Source of the DNA: Verrucomicrobiaceae bacterium
GTDB lineage: Bacteria > Verrucomicrobiota > Verrucomicrobiia > Verrucomicrobiales > Verrucomicrobiaceae
Length of the DNA stretch: 64,000 bases
Reading direction: 5' to 3'
NCBI GenBank assembly: GCA_019694165.1
Contig: JAIBCL010000024.1
Coordinates: 28,131 to 92,130 of the forward strand
Below, piece by piece: positions 34,601-43,312 of this stretch. Below the pieces are notes generated by a model that searched no databases, was not told the DNA's origin, and worked only from the letters and a program-made list of their open reading frames with translations. How positions within the stretch are numbered: the first letter of the stretch is position 1; each line of letters begins with the position of its first letter. The position numbers and the translations under genes were made by a program.

Positions 34601-35461
34601 GGTGATCGAGGTTTCGGCGACATTTGTGGCGACGATCACGCGACGTTTGCGACCTGGCTCGAAGACGCGGCGCTGCTCGGCGGCGGGCATGCGACCGAAG
34701 AGGCCCAGCACCTCTGTGCCCGCGCGCAGACGGCCTTCGAGCAAATCTCGCGTCTCGCGGATGTCGCGCTCGGTGGGCATGAACACGAGTACGTCGCCGT
34801 CGTTCGTCTCGCCAAGTGCGTCTTCGGCAGCGGCGGCTGCAGCTTCAATGAAATCCGCATCATCACCGCCAGAAACCGGCTCGTAGCGAATATCGACTGG
34901 ATACAATCGCCCGGACACCTCGATGATCGGCGCGCCGCCGAAGTGCTTCGAGAAGGCCTCCGTGTCGATCGTCGCCGACGTGACGAGCAGCTTCAGATCG
35001 GGCCGACGCGGCAGCAAACCTTTGAGGTAGCCGAGGAGGAAATCGATGTTCAGCGAGCGCTCGTGGGCTTCGTCGAGAATGATCGCCGAGTAGTCGCGCA
35101 GCAGCGGATCGCTCTGAATCTCCGCCAGCAAAATGCCGTCGGTCATGAACTTCACGCGCGTCTCGCGGCTCGTGTCGTCATTGAAGCGCATCTTGCATCC
35201 GACTTCACGGCCCCACTGCACATTGAGTTCTTCGGCGACGCGCTGCGACACACTCATCGCCGCGACGCGACGCGGCTGTGTGCAGCCGATTTTGCCACGC
35301 ACATCCGGCAGCGCTTCGAGGCACATCTTCGGAAGCTGCGTCGTTTTGCCCGAGCCTGTCTCGCCCGCGAGCACCACGACCTGACTCGAGCGAATGGCAG
35401 CGATGATTTCTTCGCGACGCGCCGTGATCGGCAGGTCGGCTGGATAACGAATCGAAGTCAC
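31646..35461 (-). CDS. hrpA: DEAH-box RNA helicase HrpA with an in-frame repeat insertion
   Basis: 1271 residues, typical of HrpA. The helicase core has Walker A GETGSGKT, the DEAH box (ILDEAHERSL), SAT (LVTSATI), and QRAGRAGRV. The long C-terminal region is HrpA-specific. It uses ATP to unwind RNA; in enterobacteria HrpA rescues stalled ribosomes. A 38-codon in-frame insert with no HrpA counterpart corresponds exactly to a palindromic element at 33855-33968. The GTG start at 35461 overlaps the stop of the upstream methyltransferase gene by 4 bp. Confidence 0.93.
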   Translation of the reverse strand: MTSIRYPADLPITARREEIIAAIRSSQVVVLAGETGSGKTTQLPKMCLEALPDVRGKIGCTQPRRVAAMSVSQRVAEELNVQWGREVGCKMRFNDDTSRETRVKFMTDGILLAEIQSDPLLRDYSAIILDEAHERSLNIDFLLGYLKGLLPRRPDLKLLVTSATIDTEAFSKHFGGAPIIEVSGRLYPVDIRYEPVSGGDDADFIEAAAAAAEDALGETNDGDVLVFMPTERDIRETRDLLEGRLRAGTEVLGLFGRMPAAEQRRVFEPGRKRRVIVATNVAETSITIPRIRYVIDTGLARISHYNPRNRTKRLPVEEISQSSANQRAGRAGRVQDGICVRLYSQDDFEKRDRFTTPEIQRANLAEVILRMKAFRLGEIETFPFINPPVSAAIHAGYKLLHELGALDDTHQMTQLGRDLAKLPLDPTLGRMLLQAQKENVLPEMLVIAAGLSVPDPRERPEEKREMAAAAHKAFWCPDSDFLSLLRIWQATPEPDGGKVGRLVPQPPREAGNRASVKNEIEATSTAAALAGASAPPARSGSRNALRRFCKTNFLSFTRMTEWRDIWRQLRETFGVRSELSDASDLSDRLHKCILAGQLGHIAQREDKNLYKAAGNRQVTVFPGSNLYERREKQGKPGQTTTKQPPWIVAGEIVQTSQLFARTIAKIDPAWAAELGAHLCDYKYSEPHYSAKAGRVLVTERTLLHGLEVLRKPIDFGKVDPAAATQIFIRGALIDGESVLPHRFHQHNQKLREKIETTLTRVRSHRVYDIAEALFAFYDERIKDVSSIHDLNRLIKERTAEKPNFLCATEADLTGGGEELAPDLALFPDKVTFGQSVLPVSYAYTPGQENDGVTVQVPLPVAEHLTTGQIQWMVPGLRDELSQVLLRALPKTIRRQLMPIDPKAREIATQFNPGRADFLDALADFITKKYRVHVRATDWPAQSLPAHLQPRVEVIDQKKQTIASGRDLQAIQASVQKQDKPSGAFDKIARSFERFALSSWSFGDLSETVFIEEIGGAPVFGYPGLALNAEGSIDLHLFRKASEVTTSTPAAVRKLAESVLGKDIAWLQKELRSLEPAPAKSPQPASLQDAFSKLTATPSPTRPSSAQDHILAHALRLNPLLPLTEKRFRELCEKVRKELPALTHRVRALLGQINEMRAKILAYPKKYPGLDADLARLLPPDLLAKTPHEQLQHLPRYLKAILIRAERAANNPAKDADKAVLIADFDHWESHVPNSQHETFRWMLEEYRVSVFAQELGTAQPVSQKRLDAMWV
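33855..33968. repeat. REPIN-like palindromic element inside hrpA (copy 1)
   Basis: 114 bp (38 codons). Terminal 9-bp inverted repeats GGTGGGGCG and CGCCCCACC. Two perfect 9-bp hairpins: GGCGCTTGC-TCCC-GCAAGCGCC (33860-33881) and GGCGGCTGG-GGGA-CCAGCCGCC (33942-33963). Both ends match the element in the kinase gene in inverted orientation. Confidence 0.8.
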
Positions 35462-36237
35462 AGCGTCACTTTCCTCTGCCGCACGGCCTCAAACAAGATC
35501 GCCGCGCCCGCCGCCGCCACGTTCAATGATTCGACCGGCTCATGCAGAGGAATGCGCACACGCGCATCGCACGACTTCATCAGTTCGGCGCTCGCGCCTC
35601 GTGCTTCGTTGCCGAGGATGAGCAGCGTCGGCTGCCGCCAGTCGCAGTCGTAGTGCTCCATCGTCGCTTCGCCGGTAGCGATGACGCTCCGGATGCCCTT
35701 TGCACGACAGGCCGCGATCGCGCCGAGGCCTGAGACGTCGGTCACGATTGGCAGACGAAATGCCGAACCCATCGAGCTGCGCAGCGTTTTCGGCGCATAC
35801 GCATCCACCGAGCCGGCAAATGAGAGCAGCCCGCTCGCGCCCGCCGCCTCTGCTGTGCGGACGAGCGTTCCGAAGTTTCCGGGATCCTGAACGCGGTCGA
35901 GCCCCACGACGAGCGGCGATTCGCTTGCAAAAACCTGATCAAGCATCGGCTCAGGTCGCCGGGCGATGACGATGATGCCCTGCGGGTTCTGCGTGTCGCT
36001 CAGAGACTCCAGCACCGGCTCGGACACTTCGAACGCTTCGCATTTCATCCGCGCGACCAATTCGCGCATCGAGTCGGTCGCATCGCTCGCATAAAAACAG
36101 GCGTGCAGTTCGAGGGTTGAGCTGGTGCACTCCGCCGTCAGCCGCTCGCCTTCGACGAAAATGAGATCGCGTTCACGCCCCTCCCGCACACGGCGTGCGT
36201 GCTTGATGCGATCATTGCTGGAGCTGGTGATGATCAA
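35458..36237 (-). CDS. TrmH/SpoU family RNA 2'-O-methyltransferase
   Basis: 259 residues from a TTG at 36237. SpoU motifs: GLDRVQDPGNFGTLVRTAEA (motif 1), LILGNEARGAS (motif 2) and RIPLHEPVESLNVAAAGAAI (motif 3), which bind SAM in a trefoil knot. The N-terminal about 90 residues resemble an L30e-like RNA-binding domain, as in RlmB. It methylates 2'-O of rRNA or tRNA; the exact target is not determined. The stop overlaps the hrpA start, suggesting RNA-metabolism coupling. Confidence 0.87.
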   Translation of the reverse strand: MIITSSSNDRIKHARRVREGRERDLIFVEGERLTAECTSSTLELHACFYASDATDSMRELVARMKCEAFEVSEPVLESLSDTQNPQGIIVIARRPEPMLDQVFASESPLVVGLDRVQDPGNFGTLVRTAEAAGASGLLSFAGSVDAYAPKTLRSSMGSAFRLPIVTDVSGLGAIAACRAKGIRSVIATGEATMEHYDCDWRQPTLLILGNEARGASAELMKSCDARVRIPLHEPVESLNVAAAGAAILFEAVRQRKVTL

Positions 36238-36282
36238 GACCGTTGGTTGCTGACGGTAATGAGGAGTCGCGGCAACCGCGCG

Positions 36283-37335
36283 CTAAGACGTGGGGACCGC
36301 AGCGATGAGCTTCTTCGCGACATCGTGGAACGCGGCGCTGGCCGGGTGCGTCTTTGGATCGTCGAGAGAGACGGGATGGCCTTCGTCGCCGGATTCGCGG
36401 ACGGACATCTCGATGGGGATCTGGCCAAGGAGCGGGACATTGAGGCGCTTCGACTCGCGCTCGCCGCCGCCTTTGCCGAAGATGTGATACACGTTGCCGT
36501 CGTTCGGGCAGATGAAGTAGCTCATGTTCTCGATGATGCCGAGAATGGGCACGTTGAGTTTCTCAAACATCGAGACGGCCTTGCGTGCATCGATGAGCGC
36601 GACTTCCTGCGGCGTGGTAACGACGACCGCACCGTCGAGCGCGACCGTTTGCATGATCGTGAGCTGGATGTCGCCGGTGCCGGGCGGCAGATCGAGCACG
36701 AGGTAGTCGAGCCCGTCCCATGCGACTTGGCGGAGGAACTGCTGGGTGTACTTGGTTGCCATCGGGCCGCGGACGATGACTGGCGATGTGTCGTCAAGCA
36801 TAAAGCCCATCGACATGAGCTGCAGTCCGTGTTTCTCGATGGGGACGATCTGCTGCTGCTCATTCTGATACGGACGCTCGTGGGTGCCAAACATGTGCGC
36901 GATGCTCGGGCCGTAGAGATCGCAGTCGCAGAGGCCGGTCCTGGCACCGGAGCGAGAAAGGGCGACGGCGAGATTCGACGCCACGGTGCTTTTGCCGACG
37001 CCGCCCTTGCCTGAGGCGATGGCGATCACGCGCTTCACACCGGGGATCGACGAGCGGGGCAGATTGTCGGCACCCGTTTGTGCATTGGGCGGGTTTTTGA
37101 TTTCGATGTTCAGCCGGGTCTGCCCGATGCCGGGCAAGGCATTGAGAGCGGTGGTCGCGGCCTCATGAATCTGGCGGGGAACGTTCGGGTCGCGCGTGGC
37201 GATGCTGATGTCCACGGTCACGTTTGCGCCGTCGATGTGAATGCCTTTGACGAGGCCGAAGGAGACAATGTCCCGGTTGAAGCCGGGATAGCGGACGGTG
37301 GCAAGGGCGGTGCGGATGGAGTCTTCGGAAGGCAT
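36283..37335 (-). CDS. mrp: Mrp/NBP35-type iron-sulfur cluster carrier ATPase
   Basis: 350 residues. An N-terminal DUF59/MIP18-like domain (SIRTALATVRYPGFNRDIVS) precedes the P-loop ATPase: the deviant Walker A GKGGVGKST and switch motifs (CDCDLYGPSI, LPPGTGDIQL). The C-terminus has GIIENMSYFICPN with one Cys; the canonical CxxC pair is not complete. These proteins carry or insert iron-sulfur clusters. Gene order with rpoN upstream on the same strand. Confidence 0.9.
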   Translation of the reverse strand: MPSEDSIRTALATVRYPGFNRDIVSFGLVKGIHIDGANVTVDISIATRDPNVPRQIHEAATTALNALPGIGQTRLNIEIKNPPNAQTGADNLPRSSIPGVKRVIAIASGKGGVGKSTVASNLAVALSRSGARTGLCDCDLYGPSIAHMFGTHERPYQNEQQQIVPIEKHGLQLMSMGFMLDDTSPVIVRGPMATKYTQQFLRQVAWDGLDYLVLDLPPGTGDIQLTIMQTVALDGAVVVTTPQEVALIDARKAVSMFEKLNVPILGIIENMSYFICPNDGNVYHIFGKGGGERESKRLNVPLLGQIPIEMSVRESGDEGHPVSLDDPKTHPASAAFHDVAKKLIAAVPTS

Positions 37336-37348
37336 GGCGGTGCTATGC

Positions 37349-38752
37349 CTATGAATACGATTTCCGCAAGTGGCTGGGCAGGATGTTCATGGCCTCGCGG
37401 TATTTCGCCACGGTGCGGCGCGCGACCTTGATGCCCTGCTGGTCCAGGAGCTTGGTGAGCTTGTCGTCGCTGAGCGGCTTGTGCTTCGGCTCGGTCTTGA
37501 CCAGCTCGGCGATGGCGTTCTTCACGCTGGTGTTGCTGAGGTCCTCGCCGCTCTCGGTCTTCACGCCGTGGGAGAAGAAGAAGCGCAGTTCAAAAACGCC
37601 GTGCGGCGTGGCCATGTACTTGCCGGCGATGGCGCGGCTGACGGTGGTCTCATGCACGCCCACCTCCGCCGCCACCTGCGCCATGTTCAGCGGGCGCAGA
37701 TGGGATGTGCCCTTCTCCAAGAACTCGCGCTGATGCCTGAGAATCTCGAAGGCGATCTTGTGGATGGTCTGCTGCCGCTGATGGATGGAACGGATGAGGA
37801 ATTTGCCGCTGCGCAGCTTGTCCCGGATGTAGTCGCGCACCTCGCCGCTGCTCCCGGGCTGCGCGAGCAGGTCCTTGTAGGCATTGCTCAGGCGCAGGCG
37901 CGGCAGGTCGTCGCTGTTCATCACCGGCAGCCACTCGCCGCCTTGTTTTTCGACGATGATGTCGGGGGTGATGTAACTGTTCTGGGACGGGGCAAAGCGG
38001 CGCGCGGGCTTGGGATCGAGCGTGCTGACGAAGTCAGCGGCGCGCGACACATTTTCCTGGGTGACGCCGAGCCTCCTTGCGAGGATGGGAAAGCGCCTGT
38101 TGGCCAGATCATCGAAATGGCCGTCCACAATCTGATAGGCCAGGCTGCCCTTCTTGCCGAGGCGCTCCATCTGGACCAGCAGGCACTCGCGCAAGTCGCG
38201 CGTGCCGATGCCGACGGGGTCGAAGCGCTGGAGAATGCGCACAGCCTGCTCCAGTTCCTCCAGCGGGATGGCGTGGTCGAGGGAGAGCGTCTCCAGGGGC
38301 GCGTTCAGGAAGCCGTTGTCGTCCAGGCTGCCGATGAGAAACTCCACATGCCCGATGATTTTCGGGTCCTCGATGTCAGCGGTGCGCAACTGCATCACGA
38401 GATGCTCCTGCAGCGTGGTGGGTGCCACGATGGAGTCCATCAGGTATTTCCACCGGTCGTCTTCGTCAGTGCGCCGGCCCGTCGCCACTCGGCTTTGCGC
38501 CCAGTATTCGCGCCATTCCTCGTCCATCTGCGAGATGGCATCGAGATCGATGTCCTCCGGGTCCTCCGGCTGCGTTTCCTCCAGCGAGACCTCCGGCGTC
38601 TCGACCTCAAGCACCGGGTTGACGTTGATTTCCTGCTGGATGATCTGCCTGAGTTCGAGCGCTGGTGCCTGCAGGATTTGCAGGCTCTGCTGCATCTGCG
38701 GCCCGATGATGAGCTTCTGAGTTTGAGTCTGGTAGAGTCCTTGGTTGGGCAT
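37349..38752 (-). CDS. rpoN: RNA polymerase sigma-54 factor
   Basis: 467 residues. Region I is the Gln/Leu-rich start (KLIIGPQMQQSLQILQAPAL). An acidic region II follows, then the core-binding domain, the helix-turn-helix (MAQVAAEVGVHETTVSRAIA), and the C-terminal RpoN box ending ARRTVAKYREAMNI. Sigma-54 needs enhancer-binding ATPases to open promoters at -24/-12. I saw no convincing -24/-12 promoter in the window. Thirteen bases separate it from mrp. Confidence 0.95.
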   Translation of the reverse strand: MPNQGLYQTQTQKLIIGPQMQQSLQILQAPALELRQIIQQEINVNPVLEVETPEVSLEETQPEDPEDIDLDAISQMDEEWREYWAQSRVATGRRTDEDDRWKYLMDSIVAPTTLQEHLVMQLRTADIEDPKIIGHVEFLIGSLDDNGFLNAPLETLSLDHAIPLEELEQAVRILQRFDPVGIGTRDLRECLLVQMERLGKKGSLAYQIVDGHFDDLANRRFPILARRLGVTQENVSRAADFVSTLDPKPARRFAPSQNSYITPDIIVEKQGGEWLPVMNSDDLPRLRLSNAYKDLLAQPGSSGEVRDYIRDKLRSGKFLIRSIHQRQQTIHKIAFEILRHQREFLEKGTSHLRPLNMAQVAAEVGVHETTVSRAIAGKYMATPHGVFELRFFFSHGVKTESGEDLSNTSVKNAIAELVKTEPKHKPLSDDKLTKLLDQQGIKVARRTVAKYREAMNILPSHLRKSYS

Positions 38753-38868
38753 CGTGCTCGGCCTCCGTGCTTACATAAGCAGCAAGGCCGCCATCCCGGC
38801 AAGCAACATGCGGGCCAAAAGCCCGGGTTTGTCGGGCGCAGGATGACTCCGTGCCTCACGGAGGCGCG

Positions 38869-39357
38869 TCAGGCCGTCGCACCCGCCAGTTTCACGCTCA
38901 GGGCGCGCGCCACGTTTGGCGGCACGAAAAGGCTGACATCGCCGCCGAGCCGGGCGATTTCCTTGACCAGGCGCGAACTGATGTAGGTGAGTTCCTCCCT
39001 CGGCATGAGGAAGACGGTCTCGAGGTTCGGCTCGAGCTTGCGGTTCATGAGCGCGAGCTGGAACTCGAATTCAAAGTCGCTCACCGCGCGGAGGCCGCGC
39101 ACGAGCGCGACGGCTTTCTCTTTCCTCGCGAAGTCCACGAGCAGGCCTTCGAAGGGCTTGACCTGCACATGGCGGATCTTTTTGGTCGCCTCGCGGATGA
39201 GTTCCGTGCGTTCGTCGAGCGAGAAGAGGCTGGCCTTGGAGTTGTCCCGCGCCACGCCGACGACCACCTCGTCAAAGATGCCCACGGTGCGCTGCAGCAC
39301 GTCGAGGTGGCCGTTTGTGATGGGGTCGAAGCTTCCTGGATAGATGGCCTTGCGCAT
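38869..39357 (-). CDS. coaD: Phosphopantetheine adenylyltransferase CoaD
   Basis: 162 residues from the ATG at 39357 (MRKAIYPGSFDPITNGHLDV). It makes dephospho-CoA from 4'-phosphopantetheine and ATP. The T/HxGH nucleotidyltransferase motif appears as TNGH, and the second signature TLLP-like region as VFLMPREELTYISSRLVKEI. The length is standard. The in-frame upstream extension is unsupported. It is divergent from aat, 91 bp away. Confidence 0.93.
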   Translation of the reverse strand: MRKAIYPGSFDPITNGHLDVLQRTVGIFDEVVVGVARDNSKASLFSLDERTELIREATKKIRHVQVKPFEGLLVDFARKEKAVALVRGLRAVSDFEFEFQLALMNRKLEPNLETVFLMPREELTYISSRLVKEIARLGGDVSLFVPPNVARALSVKLAGATA

Positions 39358-39448
39358 GGCGGCGGATTGGCGTGCATCATTATCCGTCATGGCGGCGGTG
39401 GAAAGCGGAATCACCTGTGGTAAGGAAGCACACGCATTGCCGCGATTC

Positions 39449-40036
39449 ATGTCCGACCTCGATCCAGCCGTGATCTTGAATGCCTACTGCCAGGGCATGT
39501 TTCCGATGGGCATGGAGGACGGTCGCATCGGCTGGTACCGGCCGGACTGGCGTGGTATTCTTCCCGTGGCGGGCTTCCATGTGCCCGAGCGCTTCGAGCG
39601 CTACCTGAAGAGCCATCCGTTCGAGGTGCGGTGGGACACGGACTTTGCCGGCGTCATGCGCGGCTGTGCGGACCGCGCCGAGACATGGATCAATGACGTG
39701 ATCCTCGACAGCTACCAGCGCCTGCACGCGCTGGGCTACGCGCACTCCGCCGAAGTCTGGCGCGAAGGCAGGCTCGTGGGCGGCGTGTATGGCGTGGCGA
39801 TTGGCGGCGCGTTTTTTGGCGAGAGCATGTTCAGCCGCGAGACACAGGCATCGAAAGTGGCGTTGGTGAGCCTGCAGCGCCGCCTGAAGGAGCGGGGATT
39901 CATTCTGCACGACACCCAGTGGACCACGCCGCACCTCGCGATGTTTGGCGGCCGCGAAATCCCGAGCAGAGACTACATGCGTCTGCTGGAGCGCGCGCTG
40001 CGTGCGGAAGCATGTTTCGTCGATGCACCTGGATGA
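39449..40036 (+). CDS. aat: Leucyl/phenylalanyl-tRNA-protein transferase
   Basis: 195 residues from the ATG at 39449. It attaches Leu or Phe to N-terminal Arg/Lys of proteins, marking them for ClpAP by the N-degron route. Signature segments: LNAYCQGMFPMG, WYRPDWRGILP, then GYAHSAEVWREGRLVGGVYG and GAFFGESMFSRETQASKVAL, all typical of Aat. Length is typical. As a protein-tagging enzyme it is functionally close to the pathways at 15-25 kb, though not near them. Confidence 0.93.
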   Translation: MSDLDPAVILNAYCQGMFPMGMEDGRIGWYRPDWRGILPVAGFHVPERFERYLKSHPFEVRWDTDFAGVMRGCADRAETWINDVILDSYQRLHALGYAHSAEVWREGRLVGGVYGVAIGGAFFGESMFSRETQASKVALVSLQRRLKERGFILHDTQWTTPHLAMFGGREIPSRDYMRLLERALRAEACFVDAPG

Positions 40037-40134
40037 AGGTGGCTGAGACGGACCTGCCTGTCGCTGCCTCCACAGTGCCGCAGCTTGCGAACCTGTGAAA
40101 TGTGATACACTCAAACCAAACACCCCCCTCCGTC

Positions 40135-40635
40135 ATGCCTGAAGAGACCTCGCTTTGGAAGGGCTGCACTTCGCAGCTTGTATATTTCTGGACCTACCTC
40201 ATCTGGATCGTCGTCGCCGGCGGTGTCTTCGTTGCCGGCATCTTGCTGGCGCTCCCGCTCCTGTTCGCGGCGCTGGTGCTGCCTCTCATCGGAGTCTTGT
40301 GGCGCTATCTGGTCACACGCACCACCACTTACGAACTCACGACGCAGCGGCTGCGCAAGACGAGCGGCATCTTCAGCAAGACGCTCGACGAACTCGAACT
40401 TTACCGGGTGAAGGACAGCACGCTGGAGCAGCCGTTTCTTCTGCGCGTCTTCGGCCTGGGGAATGTAATGATCATCTCGTCCGATGCGACGATGCCCGAC
40501 GTGTTCATTTACGGCATCCCCGGTGCCTTCGAGGTGAGGGAGAAGCTGCGTGTCGCCGTCGAAAGCGAGCGCGACCGCAAGCGCGTGCGCGAGGTGGACT
40601 TTGCCGAGGAGGGCAGCGGGCATCCCGGTCAGTGA
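40135..40635 (+). CDS. bPH-domain membrane protein
   Basis: 166 residues from the ATG at 40135. Two N-terminal membrane helices (IWIVVAGGVFVAGILLALPL and LFAALVLPLIGVLWRYLV) are followed by a bacterial PH-like domain (TTTYELTTQRLRKTSGIFS, DELELYRVKDSTLEQPFLLR, GLGNVMIISSDATMPDVF), as in YdbT/DUF304-type proteins. These are membrane proteins of unknown biochemical role. It is convergent with the oxidoreductase gene, 15 bp away. Confidence 0.75.
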   Translation: MPEETSLWKGCTSQLVYFWTYLIWIVVAGGVFVAGILLALPLLFAALVLPLIGVLWRYLVTRTTTYELTTQRLRKTSGIFSKTLDELELYRVKDSTLEQPFLLRVFGLGNVMIISSDATMPDVFIYGIPGAFEVREKLRVAVESERDRKRVREVDFAEEGSGHPGQ

Positions 40636-40650
40636 TGCGGCCGGAATCCG

Positions 40651-41646
40651 TCAGGCCGCGGCCGCCTCTGCTTCGGCTTCGCAAATTTCGACGGCCAGCG
40701 CGCCGTCTTCAGCGGTGACGACAGTGGTTGCCGTGCCCGAGCGGATGGCGTGCGCGAAATGCGTGAGCTGGCGGACGTAGCCGTCGGGGCCCTCGCAGGT
40801 GATGGTCTTCGTTTCACCTTCGGCACTGACGCGCAGCGCCTCGGCGCCCCGCGCGAGATCATAGTCGGCGGTGGCCTTTTCAAAGTTCACCGTGTAGCTC
40901 ATGCGGAAGCCGAAGCTTTTCGCCATGGTCCACGCGCCCTCCGCATGGACGAGCGCGCCACACGCCACCTCGTAGCGTGTGATGACGTGGTCGATGCAAC
41001 CGCTCACCCGCGAGTAGCCGTGCGACTGCACGGCGAGCGGCCGGCCAAAGAGGAAATTCACGAAGTCGGTGTCGTGGATGTGCAAGTCGAGCAGGCCGCC
41101 GCCGGACTTCGCACCGTCGAAGAACGTGGCCTGTCCCCACGCCGGCGGCTCGGCGATACGCGTGAAGCGCGCGGACAAAACCGGGCCAAAGCGCCCGCTC
41201 GTCACGGCCTCCTTGAGCCACGCCCACTCGGGCCAGAACCGCAGGCACATGGCCGGCATGAGGATGCGCCCCTTCTCCCTGGCCGCCGCGACCATCCGCC
41301 GTGCCTCCGCTGATGTGCGCGCCATCGGCTTTTCGCAGATGACATGCTTGCCGGCGGCCAGCGCTGCGAGAGCGAGATCGACATGTGTGTGGGTCGGCGT
41401 GCAGATGTCGATGGCATCGATGTTCGGGTCCGCGACCATCGCAGCGAAGTCGCGATACGCCGCCACTCCGTTCATGTCGAGCTTGAGCGCAGCATCGCCG
41501 ACATTGCCCGCCACCTCTGAGAAGTCGCCGTCGAGATTCCTGCCGCTCGGATTGCACAGCGCGCCGATCTTCGCATCAGGCACCTGCAGCCACGCCTTGA
41601 CGTGCGTGGCTCCCATGAAGCCGAGACCGATGATGCCGATGCGCAT
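40651..41646 (-). CDS. Gfo/Idh/MocA family oxidoreductase
   Basis: 331 residues from the ATG at 41646. The NAD(P)-binding start is IGIIGLGFMGATHVKAW, then AIDICTPTHTHVDLALAALA and the catalytic KxP-type GKHVICEKPMARTSAEA. The C-terminal beta-sheet domain follows (GGGLLDLHIHDTDFVNFLFG). These enzymes oxidise or reduce sugars and related polyols. The start touches the stop of the upstream DUF1080 gene, so both probably act on carbohydrate metabolism. Confidence 0.88.
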   Translation of the reverse strand: MRIGIIGLGFMGATHVKAWLQVPDAKIGALCNPSGRNLDGDFSEVAGNVGDAALKLDMNGVAAYRDFAAMVADPNIDAIDICTPTHTHVDLALAALAAGKHVICEKPMARTSAEARRMVAAAREKGRILMPAMCLRFWPEWAWLKEAVTSGRFGPVLSARFTRIAEPPAWGQATFFDGAKSGGGLLDLHIHDTDFVNFLFGRPLAVQSHGYSRVSGCIDHVITRYEVACGALVHAEGAWTMAKSFGFRMSYTVNFEKATADYDLARGAEALRVSAEGETKTITCEGPDGYVRQLTHFAHAIRSGTATTVVTAEDGALAVEICEAEAEAAAA

Positions 41647-42299
41647 CACAGAGAATGAACGCGGATGTTCCTGAACCAGGCCGGATCCCCGTGCGCGGTC
41701 AGCATAATCTTGCCGTGGCCGGGAGCGAAGCCTTCCTTGTTCTTGAACTTGCTCTTTGCGATGTGCTCCTTCCACTCGTCGGTCTTCGTGTCGGCGCTGC
41801 TGGCGAGCTTGCCGTTGAGCCAGTGCTCGATCTTGCCATCCTTCACCACGACGCGGCTCTTGTTCCATTCGCCGATGGGTTTCAGGTCCTTGTCTTTGGC
41901 GGAGTCGAAGATGTCGTAGATGCTCGCCGTGTTGTGGCTGCCGCCTTTCAGGCCGTCGGCGTGGCCGAAATCGTCGATCATCTGGTACTCGATGCCCAGC
42001 CACTCTTTGCCGCCGACTTTGGTGACCCAGTACTTCACGCCGTTGTTCCCTTTCTCGGCGAGCTTCCATTCCCACTCGAGTTCGAAGCTGGAAAACTCTT
42101 TGTCGCTGAGCAGAAGCGGTCCTTTGCCGGTGAAATGCAGCACGCCGCCTTCTTCGACGGCCCAGCCTTCGGGCGTCTTGCCGTCGGGTGTGCTCCAGCC
42201 GGAGAGCGTCTTGCCGTCGAAAAGAGGCGTCCATTCGCCGTCGGCGCGGGCAATGGAGAACGTGGAGAGAAGAGCAAGCGTGAGCAGGATGGATTTCAT
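41646..42299 (-). CDS. DUF1080 (3-keto-disaccharide hydrolase-like) secreted protein
   Basis: 217 residues from the ATG at 42299. The signal peptide MKSILLTLALLSTFSIARA is followed by WTPLFDGKTLSGWSTPDG, the DUF1080 opening. Later segments fit the concanavalin-like fold (NNGVKYWVTKVGGKEWLGIEYQMIDD, VVVKDGKIEHWLNGK). DUF1080 members include 3-keto-glycoside hydrolases that partner Gfo/Idh/MocA oxidoreductases; the next gene is one, with the coding regions meeting. The ATG overlaps the upstream gene's stop. Confidence 0.88.
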   Translation of the reverse strand: MKSILLTLALLSTFSIARADGEWTPLFDGKTLSGWSTPDGKTPEGWAVEEGGVLHFTGKGPLLLSDKEFSSFELEWEWKLAEKGNNGVKYWVTKVGGKEWLGIEYQMIDDFGHADGLKGGSHNTASIYDIFDSAKDKDLKPIGEWNKSRVVVKDGKIEHWLNGKLASSADTKTDEWKEHIAKSKFKNKEGFAPGHGKIMLTAHGDPAWFRNIRVHSL

Positions 42300-43030
42300 C
42301 GGGTTGGGTTCGTAGTTGAGGAAGCGGGCGCGGCCGGCACGTCGGCGACCTGGAACCACATCATGTGCTGCCAGGGCAGTCCGTCGAATTCTTTTGCGAG
42401 CTTGTAGCCATTGGCGGCCAGTTCCTTGTTGATCTGGGCCTTGCTCATCTTGTGCTCGGGCTTGATGGGCACCGAGTCGTCCTCGCTGCGGAACTCGACG
42501 AGCACGAGCGCGCCGCCGGGTTTCAGCGCCTTTTTCATCGCGGCCAGCATGTGCACGGGGTGGGAGAACTCGTGGTACACGTCCACGAGCAGGATGAGGT
42601 CGCACGATTTCTCCGGCAGCTTCGGGTCGTGATAGAGGCCCACGACGGGCACGATGTTGTCGATGTGCTGTCCGGCGAGCCGGCCCTTGAGCAGATCGAT
42701 CATCTCGGGCTGCACATCGACGGCGAAGACCCTCCCGCCGGGCGCCACTGACTGAGCCATCGGCATGGCGTGGTATCCGTTGCCCGCCCCCATGTCGCAC
42801 ACGTCCATGCCGGGCCTGAGCTGGAGCTGCTCGCGCATTTTCACGGAGGCCTCCTCACGGTCGCGTTTGTGCCGGATGAGCCAGCCGGCCGCGGACCAGT
42901 GCATCGTCTGCGCGATCACGCGGCCCATGTATTCCGTGAGCGGCGGCGGGGTGGCGGCGGCAGGTGCGTCTTCTCCACGGGCGGGCGTGAAGATGGCGAG
43001 CACGAGGGCAATGAAGCGGAGGCGGATCAT
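42296..43030 (-). CDS. Exported class I SAM-dependent methyltransferase
   Basis: 244 residues from the ATG at 43030, with a signal-like start (LRFIALVLAIFTPARG). Motif I is VCDMGAGNGYHAMPMAQ; later motifs are VFAVDVQPEMIDLL and LILLVDVYHEFSHP. These exported methyltransferase-fold proteins occur in Planctomycetes and Verrucomicrobia; substrate unknown. A better ribosome-binding site (AAAGGAG, 43207-43213) sits before an in-frame ATG at 43201, which would add 57 residues including another hydrophobic segment; the start is therefore uncertain. The stop overlaps the DUF1080 start by 4 bp. Confidence 0.78.
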   Translation of the reverse strand: MIRLRFIALVLAIFTPARGEDAPAAATPPPLTEYMGRVIAQTMHWSAAGWLIRHKRDREEASVKMREQLQLRPGMDVCDMGAGNGYHAMPMAQSVAPGGRVFAVDVQPEMIDLLKGRLAGQHIDNIVPVVGLYHDPKLPEKSCDLILLVDVYHEFSHPVHMLAAMKKALKPGGALVLVEFRSEDDSVPIKPEHKMSKAQINKELAANGYKLAKEFDGLPWQHMMWFQVADVPAAPASSTTNPTR

Positions 43031-43312
43031 GCGCCGGACAGGAACGCGGCCGCACGGCGGAGTCTGGCAGGCGATTTGCTCATCGTGCGCCGGCGTGTTT
43101 TCACCGGCCTTTTGAAGCCGGCCAATGGTCCGCTGTTTTGCGTGCCGGCCGAAAAAGAAAAGCCCGCTGGCAAGAATCACGCACAACGATGCCAGAAGCA
43201 TCGCGATCTCCTTTCGCAAGCGGAGCGGGGGCGCTGCCGCCCGGGTTCGGTACGATAGTCGCGCAGGAGTATTGCGCGGGGCGGCGGCAGCGTTCAGGAT
43301 GGGGCCGGTCCC

